Part shown: positions 21,268 through 29,658 of the stretch, piece by piece
Numbering within the stretch: the stretch's first letter is position 1
How the letters are laid out: each line of letters begins with the position of its first letter
Source: Acinetobacter sp. A47
GTDB taxonomy: Bacteria > Pseudomonadota > Gammaproteobacteria > Pseudomonadales > Moraxellaceae
Direction of reading: 5' to 3'
DNA: 64,000 nt
Assembly: GCF_000805455.1 (NCBI RefSeq)
Contig: NZ_JSUS01000001.1
Location: 62,001 to 126,000 of the forward strand
Notes under the pieces: model-generated
What the model was told of the DNA's origin: nothing
Databases searched by the model: none
The model's input: the letters and a program-made list of their open reading frames with translations, nothing else
Position numbers and translations under genes: made by a program

Positions 21268-22961
21268 TGAGGAAAGTATTCCTTGACACCATTTTGCCGG
21301 GTATATTGGTGATATACTTCTACCAGTTCTTGCAGCTTCGCCGGATTACTCTGGGCAAGGTTGCGGGTTTCGCCCCGATCATGTTTCAGGTTATACAGTT
21401 CCCAATTGCCTGTACCCAGTTCAGCCGTGCCTTGTAAGGCGATTTTCCAGTCGCCTTGACGTGCATATTTACTGCCATGCAATTCATCGGCAAAACTAAA
21501 GTTGGCCGGACGAATCGCCTGGGCTTTGTTTTCAAGTAGCGGTTTCCATGAATAGCCGCTCGGGGTATTCACCTGACGACCTTTATATTGGCCCTGTGGC
21601 ACAGCAATATTGGCATAATCTAAAACCGTCGGGAAAACATCCAGCACCGAGGCAAATCCATGATGCGTGCTTTGTGCCTGGGTTTGATAAGGGAGTTTTA
21701 CAATGGCAGGGGCAGTGGTCGCACCTTCACCTGCCGTATCTTTCCACAAATGAAATGGCGCAGCACTCACTTCTGCCCAGCGTGGTCCGACATAATGATA
21801 TGAACTTGATGTACCCACATTGGCGACGCTGTTGTCAAAGCCTGATTCGGCGCCATAGTTGAAACGGACAAAACCTTCGGCACCATTATCTGAAACAAAG
21901 AAAATGAGGGTATTGTCATATAAATTATTGCGTTTGAGATATTGAATCAGTCGGCCAATATTGGCATCCAGATTTTCCACCATACCCGCGTAGATTTCCA
22001 TTCTACGTGCTTCCAGTGCTTTTTGTTCAGCCGAAAGCTCGTTCCATCTACCATATTTTTGTGGGGCATTTTGCGTGGCAACCGGTTCTGCGGCAATAAA
22101 GTTGGCCGGAATCAGGCCGAGCTGTTTCTGGCGGGCAATACGTGCATCGCGAATCACATCATAGCCGACGTCATAAACACCACGATAACGGTCACGATAT
22201 TCAGCAGGGGCTTGTAAAGGCCAATGTGGTGCAGTATAAGCCGCATAGGCAAAGAAGGGTTTACCTGAGTTTTTACCTGACTCCAGATAACTGATCAATT
22301 TGTCTGTGAAATAGTTGGTCGAGAAAAAATCATCTGGTAAGGATGAAATCGGTACTTCTTTGCCATCTTCGGTATAGGTGGCATTACGCTTGTAGGCAGC
22401 CGGTGCCTGTTTAAAATGCAAATCCAGTCCTTGCAGCAAGGTAAAGGAATGGTCAAAACCTTTGGCATGGGCATTGCTTTCAGGGGTTAAGCCCAGATGC
22501 CATTTTCCGCTGATATAGGTTCGATAACCATTGTCTTTGAGAACTTCGGCAATCGAAAGTGAACGTTCATTCAGATAGCCTTCATAACCGGGCTGGCCAG
22601 CTAAGTGTTTAGGTGTCAGCTCGGCCATCGCGCCAATACCCGCCAGATGGTGGTCAGTCCCCGAAATCAGTTGTGAGCGGGTAGGAGAGCAGGTCGGTGC
22701 AGTATGATAATCCGTTAAAATACGGCCCTCCTTGGTCAGGGCATCAATATTGGGGGTGTGAATTTCCCCACCAAAAGCGCCTAAGTCTGAATAGCCCAAA
22801 TCATCCGCCATGATAAATAAAATATTAGGCTGTTTCCGGGTTTCAGCTACAGTCCCGGATTGTTTGGAATCTTCATTATTGCAAGCTGAAATCGAAAGGC
22901 TAAACAAAGCAATCGACAAGGTAGTGAGAAGGCTGTTACGAGGCATGCGATTCGACTTCAT
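21264..22961 (-). CDS. Exported sulfatase (arylsulfatase type, Cys-class)
   Basis: A 565-residue alkaline-phosphatase-superfamily hydrolase that would cleave sulfate esters in the periplasm. It has a lipoprotein-type signal (lipobox SISAC, Cys27), metal-site ADDLGYSDLG (about residues 52-61), and the formylglycine signature CSPTR at 91-95, followed by SGTDHHLAGIG. Further conserved parts are GKWHLG and FVSDNGAEG. The active-site Cys must be oxidised to formylglycine, and the maturase is encoded by the next, overlapping gene. The natural substrate is not evident; no sulfate transporter or sulfonate gene is nearby. Confidence 0.92.
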   Translation of the reverse strand: MKSNRMPRNSLLTTLSIALFSLSISACNNEDSKQSGTVAETRKQPNILFIMADDLGYSDLGAFGGEIHTPNIDALTKEGRILTDYHTAPTCSPTRSQLISGTDHHLAGIGAMAELTPKHLAGQPGYEGYLNERSLSIAEVLKDNGYRTYISGKWHLGLTPESNAHAKGFDHSFTLLQGLDLHFKQAPAAYKRNATYTEDGKEVPISSLPDDFFSTNYFTDKLISYLESGKNSGKPFFAYAAYTAPHWPLQAPAEYRDRYRGVYDVGYDVIRDARIARQKQLGLIPANFIAAEPVATQNAPQKYGRWNELSAEQKALEARRMEIYAGMVENLDANIGRLIQYLKRNNLYDNTLIFFVSDNGAEGFVRFNYGAESGFDNSVANVGTSSSYHYVGPRWAEVSAAPFHLWKDTAGEGATTAPAIVKLPYQTQAQSTHHGFASVLDVFPTVLDYANIAVPQGQYKGRQVNTPSGYSWKPLLENKAQAIRPANFSFADELHGSKYARQGDWKIALQGTAELGTGNWELYNLKHDRGETRNLAQSNPAKLQELVEVYHQYTRQNGVKEYFPQ

Positions 22962-23032
22962 CTGTTAAAATCATGAAGCCGAGTTTAGAGAGATGATTTT
23001 TATGATAAAAATAATTAAAATTTGATTATTAA

Positions 23033-23064
23033 TCTAAAAAAAAGAAAAGCCCCGCAAATGGGGC
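23033..23064 (-). terminator. Terminator of rhomboid gene
   Basis: On the minus strand, GCCCC-N6-GGGGC is followed by TTTTCTTTTTTTT. It lies 12 bases after the rhomboid stop codon. Confidence 0.85.
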
Positions 23065-23075
23065 AAATATTGCAT

Positions 23076-23693
23076 TTAAAAAGGCAGCTTGGTCAACTGG
23101 TTAAGAAAATGCGGAATGACGCGAGGTTCCAGAATAATGGTCATCACGACACCATAGGCAGCTCCCCACAGGTGGGCACTATGGTTGATATTGCTGTTAC
23201 CGCGTTTGCCGGACCAGATACTATAGGCTACATATAAAATCGCAAAAATAATTGCAGGCACAGGGATAAAGAAAACAAAAATCAGGTTCCAGGGCTGGAA
23301 CAGGATATAGGCAAATAACACTGCGGAAACAGCGCCGGAAGCCCCCAGACTGGCCCAGCGCGCATCATGACGATGTTTCAGGTAACTTGGCAAGATCGCA
23401 ACAATTAGACCACCCAGATAAAATAGGACAAAGCCCATGTCATAGAAAAACTGGCGGTAAAAACTTTCAATGATATTGCCAAAGAAAAATAGCGTAATCA
23501 TATTAAACAATAAATGCGTTCCATCGGCATGGATAAAACCATGAGTAATAAACCGGTCATATTGTCCACGCTGCATGGCTGGCGGCCAGAAAATCAGACG
23601 GTTCATCACAGCCTGATTGGAGAACGCCAATAAGGAAATTGCTACAGTAATAATAATCAGGGTCACAGTGTGACCAAAGGGTAGATGTAACAT
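23076..23693 (-). CDS. Rhomboid-family intramembrane serine protease
   Basis: A 205-residue polytopic inner-membrane protein with about six helices. The nucleophile Ser119 lies in LGASGAVSA (GxSG motif), and the catalytic His is probably H174 in HSAHLWGAAYG. The N-terminal region has the conserved HADGTHLLFNMITLFFFG (His and Asn of the oxyanion region). It cleaves transmembrane substrates within the bilayer; substrate unknown. A second rhomboid of different length is encoded at 46454-47260. Monocistronic. Confidence 0.88.
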   Translation of the reverse strand: MLHLPFGHTVTLIIITVAISLLAFSNQAVMNRLIFWPPAMQRGQYDRFITHGFIHADGTHLLFNMITLFFFGNIIESFYRQFFYDMGFVLFYLGGLIVAILPSYLKHRHDARWASLGASGAVSAVLFAYILFQPWNLIFVFFIPVPAIIFAILYVAYSIWSGKRGNSNINHSAHLWGAAYGVVMTIILEPRVIPHFLNQLTKLPF

Positions 23694-23846
23694 AAATAGT
23701 TTAAATTGATCAGTGTCTAGGCAATAATGCCATTAAAAACTTAATAAACAATGATCTTGCATAGAATTCCTACAAAAATGGTTGATTTTTTTTAATTACC
23801 CTCCATCTTCGGTTAATATAACGACATCAGCTTGAGGATTATTGTT

Positions 23847-24485
23847 ATGTCGACTGAGAACACCAACACTGCTGTCGCAGAAGAAATTCCAAACCTTTTG
23901 ATTACCCCCTCTGCACAAGAGTATTTAAGTGATTTATTAGCAAAGCAGAATACTCCAGGGATTGGCGTTCGTGTGTTTGTAGAAAATCCGGGTACTCCAC
24001 GTGCTGAATGTTGTATGGCTTATAGTGCCCCTGAAGAAGTGGTACCAACCGACTATAAGCAGGACTATCCAGATTTTCCTGCCTATATCGATGCGCCATC
24101 TATTCCGTATCTGGTCGATGCGGTAATTGACTACAATAAAGACCGTTTTGGTGGTCAATTGACTTTCCGTGCACCAAACTCGAAAGTACCGCGTGTCGGT
24201 CCGGATGCCTCAATTGAAGAGCGCATTACTTATGTATTACAGTCTGAAATTAACCCTGGCTTGGCAAGCCATGGAGGAAACTGTAGTCTGGTTGAAGTCC
24301 AGAACGATCCGGAACACGGCATGACTGCCGTATTAAAATTCGGTGGTGGTTGCCAAGGGTGTTCTGCGATTGATGTCACCTTAAAACAAGGCGTGGAAAC
24401 CACTTTAAGACAGCATGTACCAGAACTGCAACGTGTCGTAGACCAGACAGACCATACCCAGGCCGAAGGCGCATATTTTAAATAA
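23847..24485 (+). CDS. nfuA: Fe-S biogenesis protein NfuA
   Basis: A 212-residue iron-sulfur carrier. It has an N-terminal degenerate A-type (HesB-like) domain (PSAQEYLSDLLAKQ onward) and a C-terminal Nfu domain with GGGCQGCSAIDVT, in which C169 and C172 bind the [4Fe-4S] cluster at a dimer interface. It delivers clusters to target proteins under stress or low iron. The ATG at 23847 is chosen because GAGG lies 9 bases upstream; the TTG at 23832 is rejected. A terminator follows. Confidence 0.95.
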   Translation: MSTENTNTAVAEEIPNLLITPSAQEYLSDLLAKQNTPGIGVRVFVENPGTPRAECCMAYSAPEEVVPTDYKQDYPDFPAYIDAPSIPYLVDAVIDYNKDRFGGQLTFRAPNSKVPRVGPDASIEERITYVLQSEINPGLASHGGNCSLVEVQNDPEHGMTAVLKFGGGCQGCSAIDVTLKQGVETTLRQHVPELQRVVDQTDHTQAEGAYFK

Positions 24486-24511
24486 GCTTGTGTCTGAGTG
24501 TCTGCATGATC

Positions 24512-24537
24512 AAAAGCCCTTTCGAGGGCTTTTTTTA
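24512..24537 (+). terminator. Terminator of nfuA (UUCG loop)
   Basis: AAAAGCCCT-TTCG-AGGGCTTTTTTT: a stem with a TTCG loop and a T tract. Confidence 0.92.
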
Positions 24538-24650
24538 TTTGTACAGGCTGACTTGAGTTGCTTTGAATACAGCCAGATACGTTCTGGCTGGACTTCATCC
24601 AGTCTGGTCATGCTGCATAAATCCAGCGCAAACAAGGCCGGTTTAAGAAT

Positions 24651-24688
24651 GGTTCCTGCTTGGGCTACCGGATTGGTTCTAGGTTTTA
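24651..24688 (+). promoter_or_regulatory. Tandem regulon element, copy 1
   Basis: AATGGTTCCTGC (GG at 24651) and ATTGGTTCTAGGTTTT (GG at 24675) are spaced exactly 24 bp. They lie 75 bp (second GG) before the start of the first amidohydrolase. The same pair recurs before 26617, 28505 and 29659. Inferred binding site of an unidentified regulator. Confidence 0.6.
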
Positions 24689-24749
24689 CCAAAAAAGCAG
24701 ACAAAATAAAAACCAAACACAAGCATTCCAGATCAGGATGAACAAGTAA

Positions 24750-26471
24750 ATGAACAGCAAACTATGGATAGGACTTAGTCTGGGCATCATGAGCTTGGCA
24801 AGTTATGCACAACATCCGCAAGCCGATGTCATTGTCATTCATGCAGATGTGCGGACCTCTAATCCTGCGAAGCCCAAAGCACAAGCATTTGCCATAAAAG
24901 CAGGGAAATTTCTGGCCGTGGGAGATAACCAGTTCATTCAACAGATGGCAACACCGCAAACACAGATCATTAACGCGCAAGGACATACGGTCATTCCTGG
25001 CCTGACCGACGCACATACACATTTTGGAAGTGGAATGGAAATTGCCCAGGGTGTTGATCTGTATGGTATTGATGACCGGGCTGAATGGTTGAAACGGATT
25101 GCAGAACGTGACCGGCAGTTACCTAAAGGGCAATGGATGACGGGAGGGCGCTGGGATATCAGTTTGCTGTCAGAGCAAAGCATGCCGACACGGCAGCAGC
25201 TGGATGCCGTTGTGCCAGACCGGCCGGTGGTCTTGCTGGATATAGACTACCATACGGCATGGCTCAATACTAAAGCGATGCAGTTGCTGGGGATTGATCG
25301 TAACACAGTGGCTCCTGAGGGAGGCGAAATCGTTAAAGACCAGTACACAGGGGAGCCAACGGGATTATTTAAAGAAACTGCGGCAACACAACTGGTACGT
25401 AAAAATCCTGTTTATTTAAAAGCGGTGGTTGCTGGAACCGATGCACTGCCGGTGCTGAAAAAACTGGTTGCACATTTTAACCGGTTGGGTGTGACCTCGG
25501 TGCATGATATGTGGAGAAGTGACTGGTCGGTTTATCCTGCCATGTTACAGCAAAGCCAGCCTTTACCTATGCGGGTCTGGTTTGGCTATATGGCAGATAC
25601 ATCGGCAGAAAAAACCACAACAGCGCAATTTGCCGAGTATGCAGCCCAACGGGATAGGCTCAATGAGCAATTTAAACAAAAAGAACAGCAATGGTTGCAA
25701 GGTCCCCAGTTCCGTTTTGGTTATCTCAAATACTTTGTTGATGGTACTTTACTGAACTATACCGCAGCATTGAATGGGCACTATGCCGATCGCCATGATT
25801 TTAATGGTGAGCCGGTCAGTTCGCAGACCAAATTAAACGATTTGGTCAGTAAGGCGAATGCGGTGGGTTTTCCAGTTGCGATGCATGCGATTGGAGATAA
25901 AAGTGTCGACATGGCCCTAAATGCGATTGAAAGCAGTCCCCGCCATCATAAGTTTGCCAATCGCATTGAACATATTGAAGTGATGAGTGAGACTGCGATG
26001 CCTCGTTTTGCCCAGTTAGGTGTGGTGGCCTCGATGCAGCCTGACCATGCCATTTCCGGTAATTACCAAGAGTCGCGTCTGGGCGAGGCACGCATGCCAT
26101 ATAGCTATGCCTGGCAGTCTTTATTAAGTAGCGGGGCGGCTCTGGTACTGGGCAGTGACTGGCCGACGGCACCAGAAAACCCGATGTTACAGCTCAGCGA
26201 TGCCATATTCCGCGAACACAATGGAAAAACCCGGTATAGCGATAATGCCTTGAGCCTTGATGAAGCTTTATATGCCTATACACAGGCACCTGCCAATATT
26301 GCAGGCTGGGGAAATGAAACAGGCAGTATCAGTGTAGGGAAATGGGCAGATTTTGTAATTTTGCAAGGAACTCTAAAGCCTCCACTGCCAAAAAACCTGA
26401 AAGACTGGCAGGTGGCTGAAACCTGGTTTGCTGGCCGCCAGGTTTATGCTGTGTCAAACCGAACAGAATGA
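24750..26471 (+). CDS. Exported amidohydrolase (YtcJ-like, metal-dependent)
   Basis: A 573-residue protein with a signal peptide (LSLGIMSLASYAQ, cut after Ala20), so probably periplasmic. It is an amidohydrolase family 3 (YtcJ-like) enzyme: an N-terminal beta-sandwich strand ADVIVIHADVRTSNP, metal ligands H89 and H91 in DAHTHF, a later His in VAMHAIGDKSV and another in IEHIE, the metal-site Asp in GSDWPTAPENP, and the C-terminal sandwich ISVGKWADFVIL. It would hydrolyse an amide or related bond. A near-identical paralogue follows directly. It carries tandem regulon element copy 1 upstream. Confidence 0.86.
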   Translation: MNSKLWIGLSLGIMSLASYAQHPQADVIVIHADVRTSNPAKPKAQAFAIKAGKFLAVGDNQFIQQMATPQTQIINAQGHTVIPGLTDAHTHFGSGMEIAQGVDLYGIDDRAEWLKRIAERDRQLPKGQWMTGGRWDISLLSEQSMPTRQQLDAVVPDRPVVLLDIDYHTAWLNTKAMQLLGIDRNTVAPEGGEIVKDQYTGEPTGLFKETAATQLVRKNPVYLKAVVAGTDALPVLKKLVAHFNRLGVTSVHDMWRSDWSVYPAMLQQSQPLPMRVWFGYMADTSAEKTTTAQFAEYAAQRDRLNEQFKQKEQQWLQGPQFRFGYLKYFVDGTLLNYTAALNGHYADRHDFNGEPVSSQTKLNDLVSKANAVGFPVAMHAIGDKSVDMALNAIESSPRHHKFANRIEHIEVMSETAMPRFAQLGVVASMQPDHAISGNYQESRLGEARMPYSYAWQSLLSSGAALVLGSDWPTAPENPMLQLSDAIFREHNGKTRYSDNALSLDEALYAYTQAPANIAGWGNETGSISVGKWADFVILQGTLKPPLPKNLKDWQVAETWFAGRQVYAVSNRTE

Positions 26472-26515
26472 AGCCAGCTGAATGGTTACTTTTATCGGTT
26501 GCCAAGCTGGTAAAT

Positions 26516-26552
26516 GGTTCCTGCAGGTTGAGCCAAATTGGTTCTCGTTTTT
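26516..26552 (+). promoter_or_regulatory. Tandem regulon element, copy 2
   Basis: AAATGGTTCCTGC (GG at 26516) and AAATTGGTTCTCGTTTTT (GG at 26540) are 24 bp apart, 77 bp before the start of the second amidohydrolase. A further looser copy, AATGGTTACTT, lies at 26482-26492. Confidence 0.6.
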
Positions 26553-26616
26553 CTTTGAAATGTAAAGAAAATAAAGATGCATAAAAAATAAGCATGGATA
26601 AGGAAATAAAGGATTT

Positions 26617-28331
26617 ATGAAAAAGAAACTATTACTCGGTCTTGCAGTCGGGATTATCAGCCTTGCAGGTCATGCACAAATTCCACAGGTTGATGTCATT
26701 GTAATAAATGCCGATGTCCGGACATCCAATCCTGCAAAGCCTAAGGCTCAGGCATTTGCAGTACAAAATGGAAAGTTTCTGGCTGTGGGAGATAACCAGT
26801 TCATCCAGAAAATGGCAACCAAGCAGACACAGATCATTGATGCAAAAGGCAAGACGGTTCTGCCAGGATTAACCGATGCACATACCCATCTGCTGGGAGG
26901 TCTTGAATTATGGGAAGGGGTAGACCTTTTCGGTATCACGGACCGTCAGGAATGGTTTAAATTAATTGCCAAAAGAGATCAGGAATTACCTAAAGGGGCC
27001 TGGCTGGTAGGTGGTCGCTGGGACCTTACCAGCCTCAAAGATAAACGCATGCCAACACGTCAGGAACTGGATGCGATTGTGCCTGACCGCCCTGTGGTAT
27101 TACAGGACATTGATTACCACACCGTCTGGGTCAATACCAAGGCAATGCAGTTGCTGGGCATTGACAAGCATACCAAATCCCCGGAAGGCGGTGAAATTGT
27201 AAAAGATCCAGAGACTGGCGAACCTACCGGAATTTTTAAAGAGACAGCGGGAACACAACTGATATTGGGTAGTCCGAAATACAGTAGCGCATTACTTTCT
27301 GGAAAGGCGGCTTTACCGACAGTTGAGCGTATCATTGCCCATTTTAATAGCTTGGGGATTACCTCAGTCCATGATATGTGGACCGAGCTGGCAACCGTAT
27401 ATCCGGCCTTGCTGGATTCAAAACAACAATTGCCGATGCGGATACGTTTTGGCTTGATGACAGGAGAAGATCATACCTCACCAGCCCAATTTAAAATCTA
27501 TGCTCAACAAAGAGATGAGCTGAACCAGCGTTTTATGCAAAAAGAACGCGAATGGCAGCAGGGGCCGCAATTCCGTTTTGGCTATATCAAGTATATTATT
27601 GATGGAACCTTGATGAATTATACTGCCGCACTGAATGAACCTTATGCGGATCGTCATCATTTTAATATTGAACCGATGACTTCACAGGAAAATCTGAATA
27701 ACTCAGTAAAAATGCCAATGATGCCGGTTTCCCTGTCGCAGTTCATGCGATTGGTGACAAGAGTGTCGACATGGCGCTGAATGCCATTGAAAAGAGTCCT
27801 AAACATCAACAATTTGTCAACCGGATTGAACATATTGAGGTTTTATCCAAAGATGATATTCCACGTTTTGCCCAGTTAGGTGTTGTTGCTTCGATGCAGC
27901 CTGATCACGCCATTTCCGGTAATTATCAGGAGTCACGTCTGGGCGAGGCACGCATGCTGTATAGCTATGCTTGGCAGTCTTTGCTCAGCAGTGGTGCCAC
28001 AATGGTATTGGGAAGTGATTGGCCAACTGCACCGGAAAATCCAATGTTGCAGTTAAGTGATGTTGTTTTTCGCGAGTATCAGGGCAAAACCCGTTATAGC
28101 AATAATGCCTTGAGTCTGGATGAAGCACTATATGCCTATACTCAGGCACCCGCCAATATTGCAGGTTGGGGAGACCAGCTTGGAAGTATCAGCGTTGGAA
28201 AATGGGCTGATTTCGTTGTTTTGCAAGACACCTTGAAAACACCTCTGAATAAAGATATCAAGAACTGGAAAGTAGATGAAACCTGGTTTGCTGGCCGGCA
28301 GGTGTATAATAGAAAGACAACTGAAAAATAA
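26617..28331 (+). pseudogene. Second exported amidohydrolase, frameshifted
   Basis: A paralogue of the preceding gene with its own signal peptide (MKKKLLLGLAVGIISLAGHA). The reading frame breaks at a run of five A at 27708-27712. Upstream frame residues end in a wrong-frame tail (stop at 27780), and the true sequence continues one frame over. Restoring one A gives SVKNANDAGFPVAVHAIGDKSVD, which aligns without gaps to the intact paralogue. The whole would then be about 571 residues with all metal ligands. The C-terminal half is almost identical in DNA to the first copy. This may be a recent mutation or a homopolymer sequencing error, so the gene might be intact in the living strain. Confidence 0.82.
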
Positions 28332-28344
28332 AACAAGCGGATTA

Positions 28345-28377
28345 AAAAAAGAAAGCCTTCAGGCTTTCTTTTTTTTA
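28345..28377 (+). terminator. Terminator after the amidohydrolase pair
   Basis: AAAAAAGAAAGCC-TTCA-GGCTTTCTTTTTTTT: a strong stem with a T tract. Confidence 0.92.
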
Positions 28378-28410
28378 CCGAAAAAATGTTTTTAGGATAG
28401 GTAAATAAAT

Positions 28411-28447
28411 GGCTCTTTCATTTTTTTAAAATTGGTTCTAGGTTTTA
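28411..28447 (+). promoter_or_regulatory. Tandem regulon element, copy 3
   Basis: AAATGGCTCTTTC (GG at 28411, a weaker first half) and AAATTGGTTCTAGGTTTTA (GG at 28434) are 23 bp apart. They lie 71 bp before the TorF-like gene. Confidence 0.5.
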
Positions 28448-28504
28448 ATTATGTATAAAAGATAATAAAAATTCAGAATAATCAGATATTAATGGAATAA
28501 AGGA

Positions 28505-29260
28505 ATGACAAAGAATAAATGGATTATCAGCATTATCGCATTCATGCTTATCTCCTCTGTACATGCAGAATCATCTGCTCAAGAGGAGACCCAAGATAAC
28601 TTTCTGGTCAGTGGTTCGCTTGCTTTTTTAACAGAGTATTACTGGCGAGGTACCACTCAAACGAAAGGGAAGCCTGCGGTTCAGGGTACATTAAGACTTG
28701 ATCACGATTCAGGATTTTATGCGCAATTATTTGCTTCAAATATACAGCTGGATATCGGGAGCAGTTTGGAGCTAGATTATTATATTGGTTATAACTACGC
28801 AATAAATAAAGATTTAAAACTGAATTTACAATATCTGGATGTGAACTATCCGGGTGAAGACAAAACGCTTCCGCAGGTGGATTTTGAAGAGTATTCAGTG
28901 GCTTTACTCGCTTCAAACTTGCTCAAAGCCGAGGATGAGCTGAATCTGTCTTTTTACTATTCACCGGACTATACCCTGGAAACAGGAAAGACGTTACGTT
29001 ATGAGGTGGGATATCGCTATCCTGTTGCTGACCAATGGCATGTTTACACTCAGGTCGCCTATAACCAGTTCGCCAGCAAGGCTGCCTATGCATTACTTTG
29101 GGGAACGGAAAAAAAACGGGATTTTTATGATTATAAACTCGGTGTAGATTATAACTATCATGATTATATATTTGATCTGTATTATGCCAATGCCAATGTT
29201 AATCAGGATTTGCCAAGTGCCGATCAAACGGTTGTTTTTAGTCTGACTAAACTGTTTTAA
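28505..29260 (+). CDS. TorF-family putative outer-membrane porin
   Basis: A 251-residue exported beta-rich protein. It has a signal peptide cut near SSVHA-ES (about residue 21). The mature N-terminus, LVSGSLAFLTEYYWRGTTQT, matches the opening of the TorF/gcw_chp family (TIGR02001), with an RG-x-TQT motif and repeated aromatic-ended strands (LELDYYIGYNYA, LRYEVGYRYPV). It ends in KLF, a beta-barrel C-terminal Phe. It probably forms a small channel in the outer membrane. The shared regulon element upstream suggests it admits the substrate for the amidohydrolases or the carbamoylase operon. Confidence 0.75.
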   Translation: MTKNKWIISIIAFMLISSVHAESSAQEETQDNFLVSGSLAFLTEYYWRGTTQTKGKPAVQGTLRLDHDSGFYAQLFASNIQLDIGSSLELDYYIGYNYAINKDLKLNLQYLDVNYPGEDKTLPQVDFEEYSVALLASNLLKAEDELNLSFYYSPDYTLETGKTLRYEVGYRYPVADQWHVYTQVAYNQFASKAAYALLWGTEKKRDFYDYKLGVDYNYHDYIFDLYYANANVNQDLPSADQTVVFSLTKLF

Positions 29261-29486
29261 TTTAAATAGTGTTAATTAATAAATGGATTTTGAATAATCG
29301 ATATATGATTTGTATGGACTGATGTTTATACAAGAAACTGAATATAAACAGTTGAAAATTTATTTTAAAAATAATTTCGCTCCTGATATTGTTTTATATA
29401 TAAAACTTTTTGACTGTTTTATGTTCGTAAAAGGAATTAAGCCGGATTTTCCAAAAAAAAATCAAAAAACAAGATCATTTTTTTAT

Positions 29487-29518
29487 CAAATAACCAAGTG
29501 GTGGTTTATGGTTATTTG
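29487..29518. repeat. 10-bp perfect inverted repeat
   Basis: CAAATAACCA and TGGTTATTTG are separated by 12 bases. No T tract follows on either strand, so it is more likely a protein-binding dyad or a leader hairpin than a terminator. Confidence 0.5.
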
Positions 29519-29564
29519 ACTGAAAAATAAAAGGAAATATGTGTTTTTGAGTCCCGTTTAAATT

Positions 29565-29601
29565 GGTACCTGTTTTATTGGAAGAATTGGTACTCGTTTT
29601 T
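29565..29601 (+). promoter_or_regulatory. Tandem regulon element, copy 4
   Basis: AAATTGGTACCTGT (GG at 29565) and GAATTGGTACTCGTTTTTA (GG at 29589) are exactly 24 bp apart, 70 bp before the M20 amidase gene. Both halves carry A in place of T after GGT, a matched change that supports recognition of both halves by the same protein. Confidence 0.6.
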
Positions 29602-29658
29602 AATTGGATAATTTATCAAAGTATAGTGGATGAAATGATGTTTAAAATATATTGATAA

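Larger units (their letters stand above)
29261..29658. other. Intergenic region before the agmatine-type operon
   Basis: 398 AT-rich bases. A 69-codon frame here (29310-29519) has no domain, poor ribosome site and base-composition-driven residues, so I do not call it. The region contains the 10-bp inverted repeat at 29487-29518 and regulon element copy 4. Confidence 0.6.

Noticed and set aside
27700..27780. Programmed -1 frameshift in the second amidohydrolase
   Set aside because: The run GTA AAA ATG lacks a proper slippery heptamer and no downstream pseudoknot is evident; loss of one A is simpler.
24750..28331. Insertion-sequence-driven duplication of the amidohydrolases
   Set aside because: No transposase, terminal inverted repeats or target-site duplication are seen around the two copies.
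29310..29519. 69-codon open frame after the TorF-like gene
   Set aside because: No ribosome site, residues dominated by AT-rich codons (Lys, Phe, Ile), no signal or domain, and it overlaps an inverted repeat.
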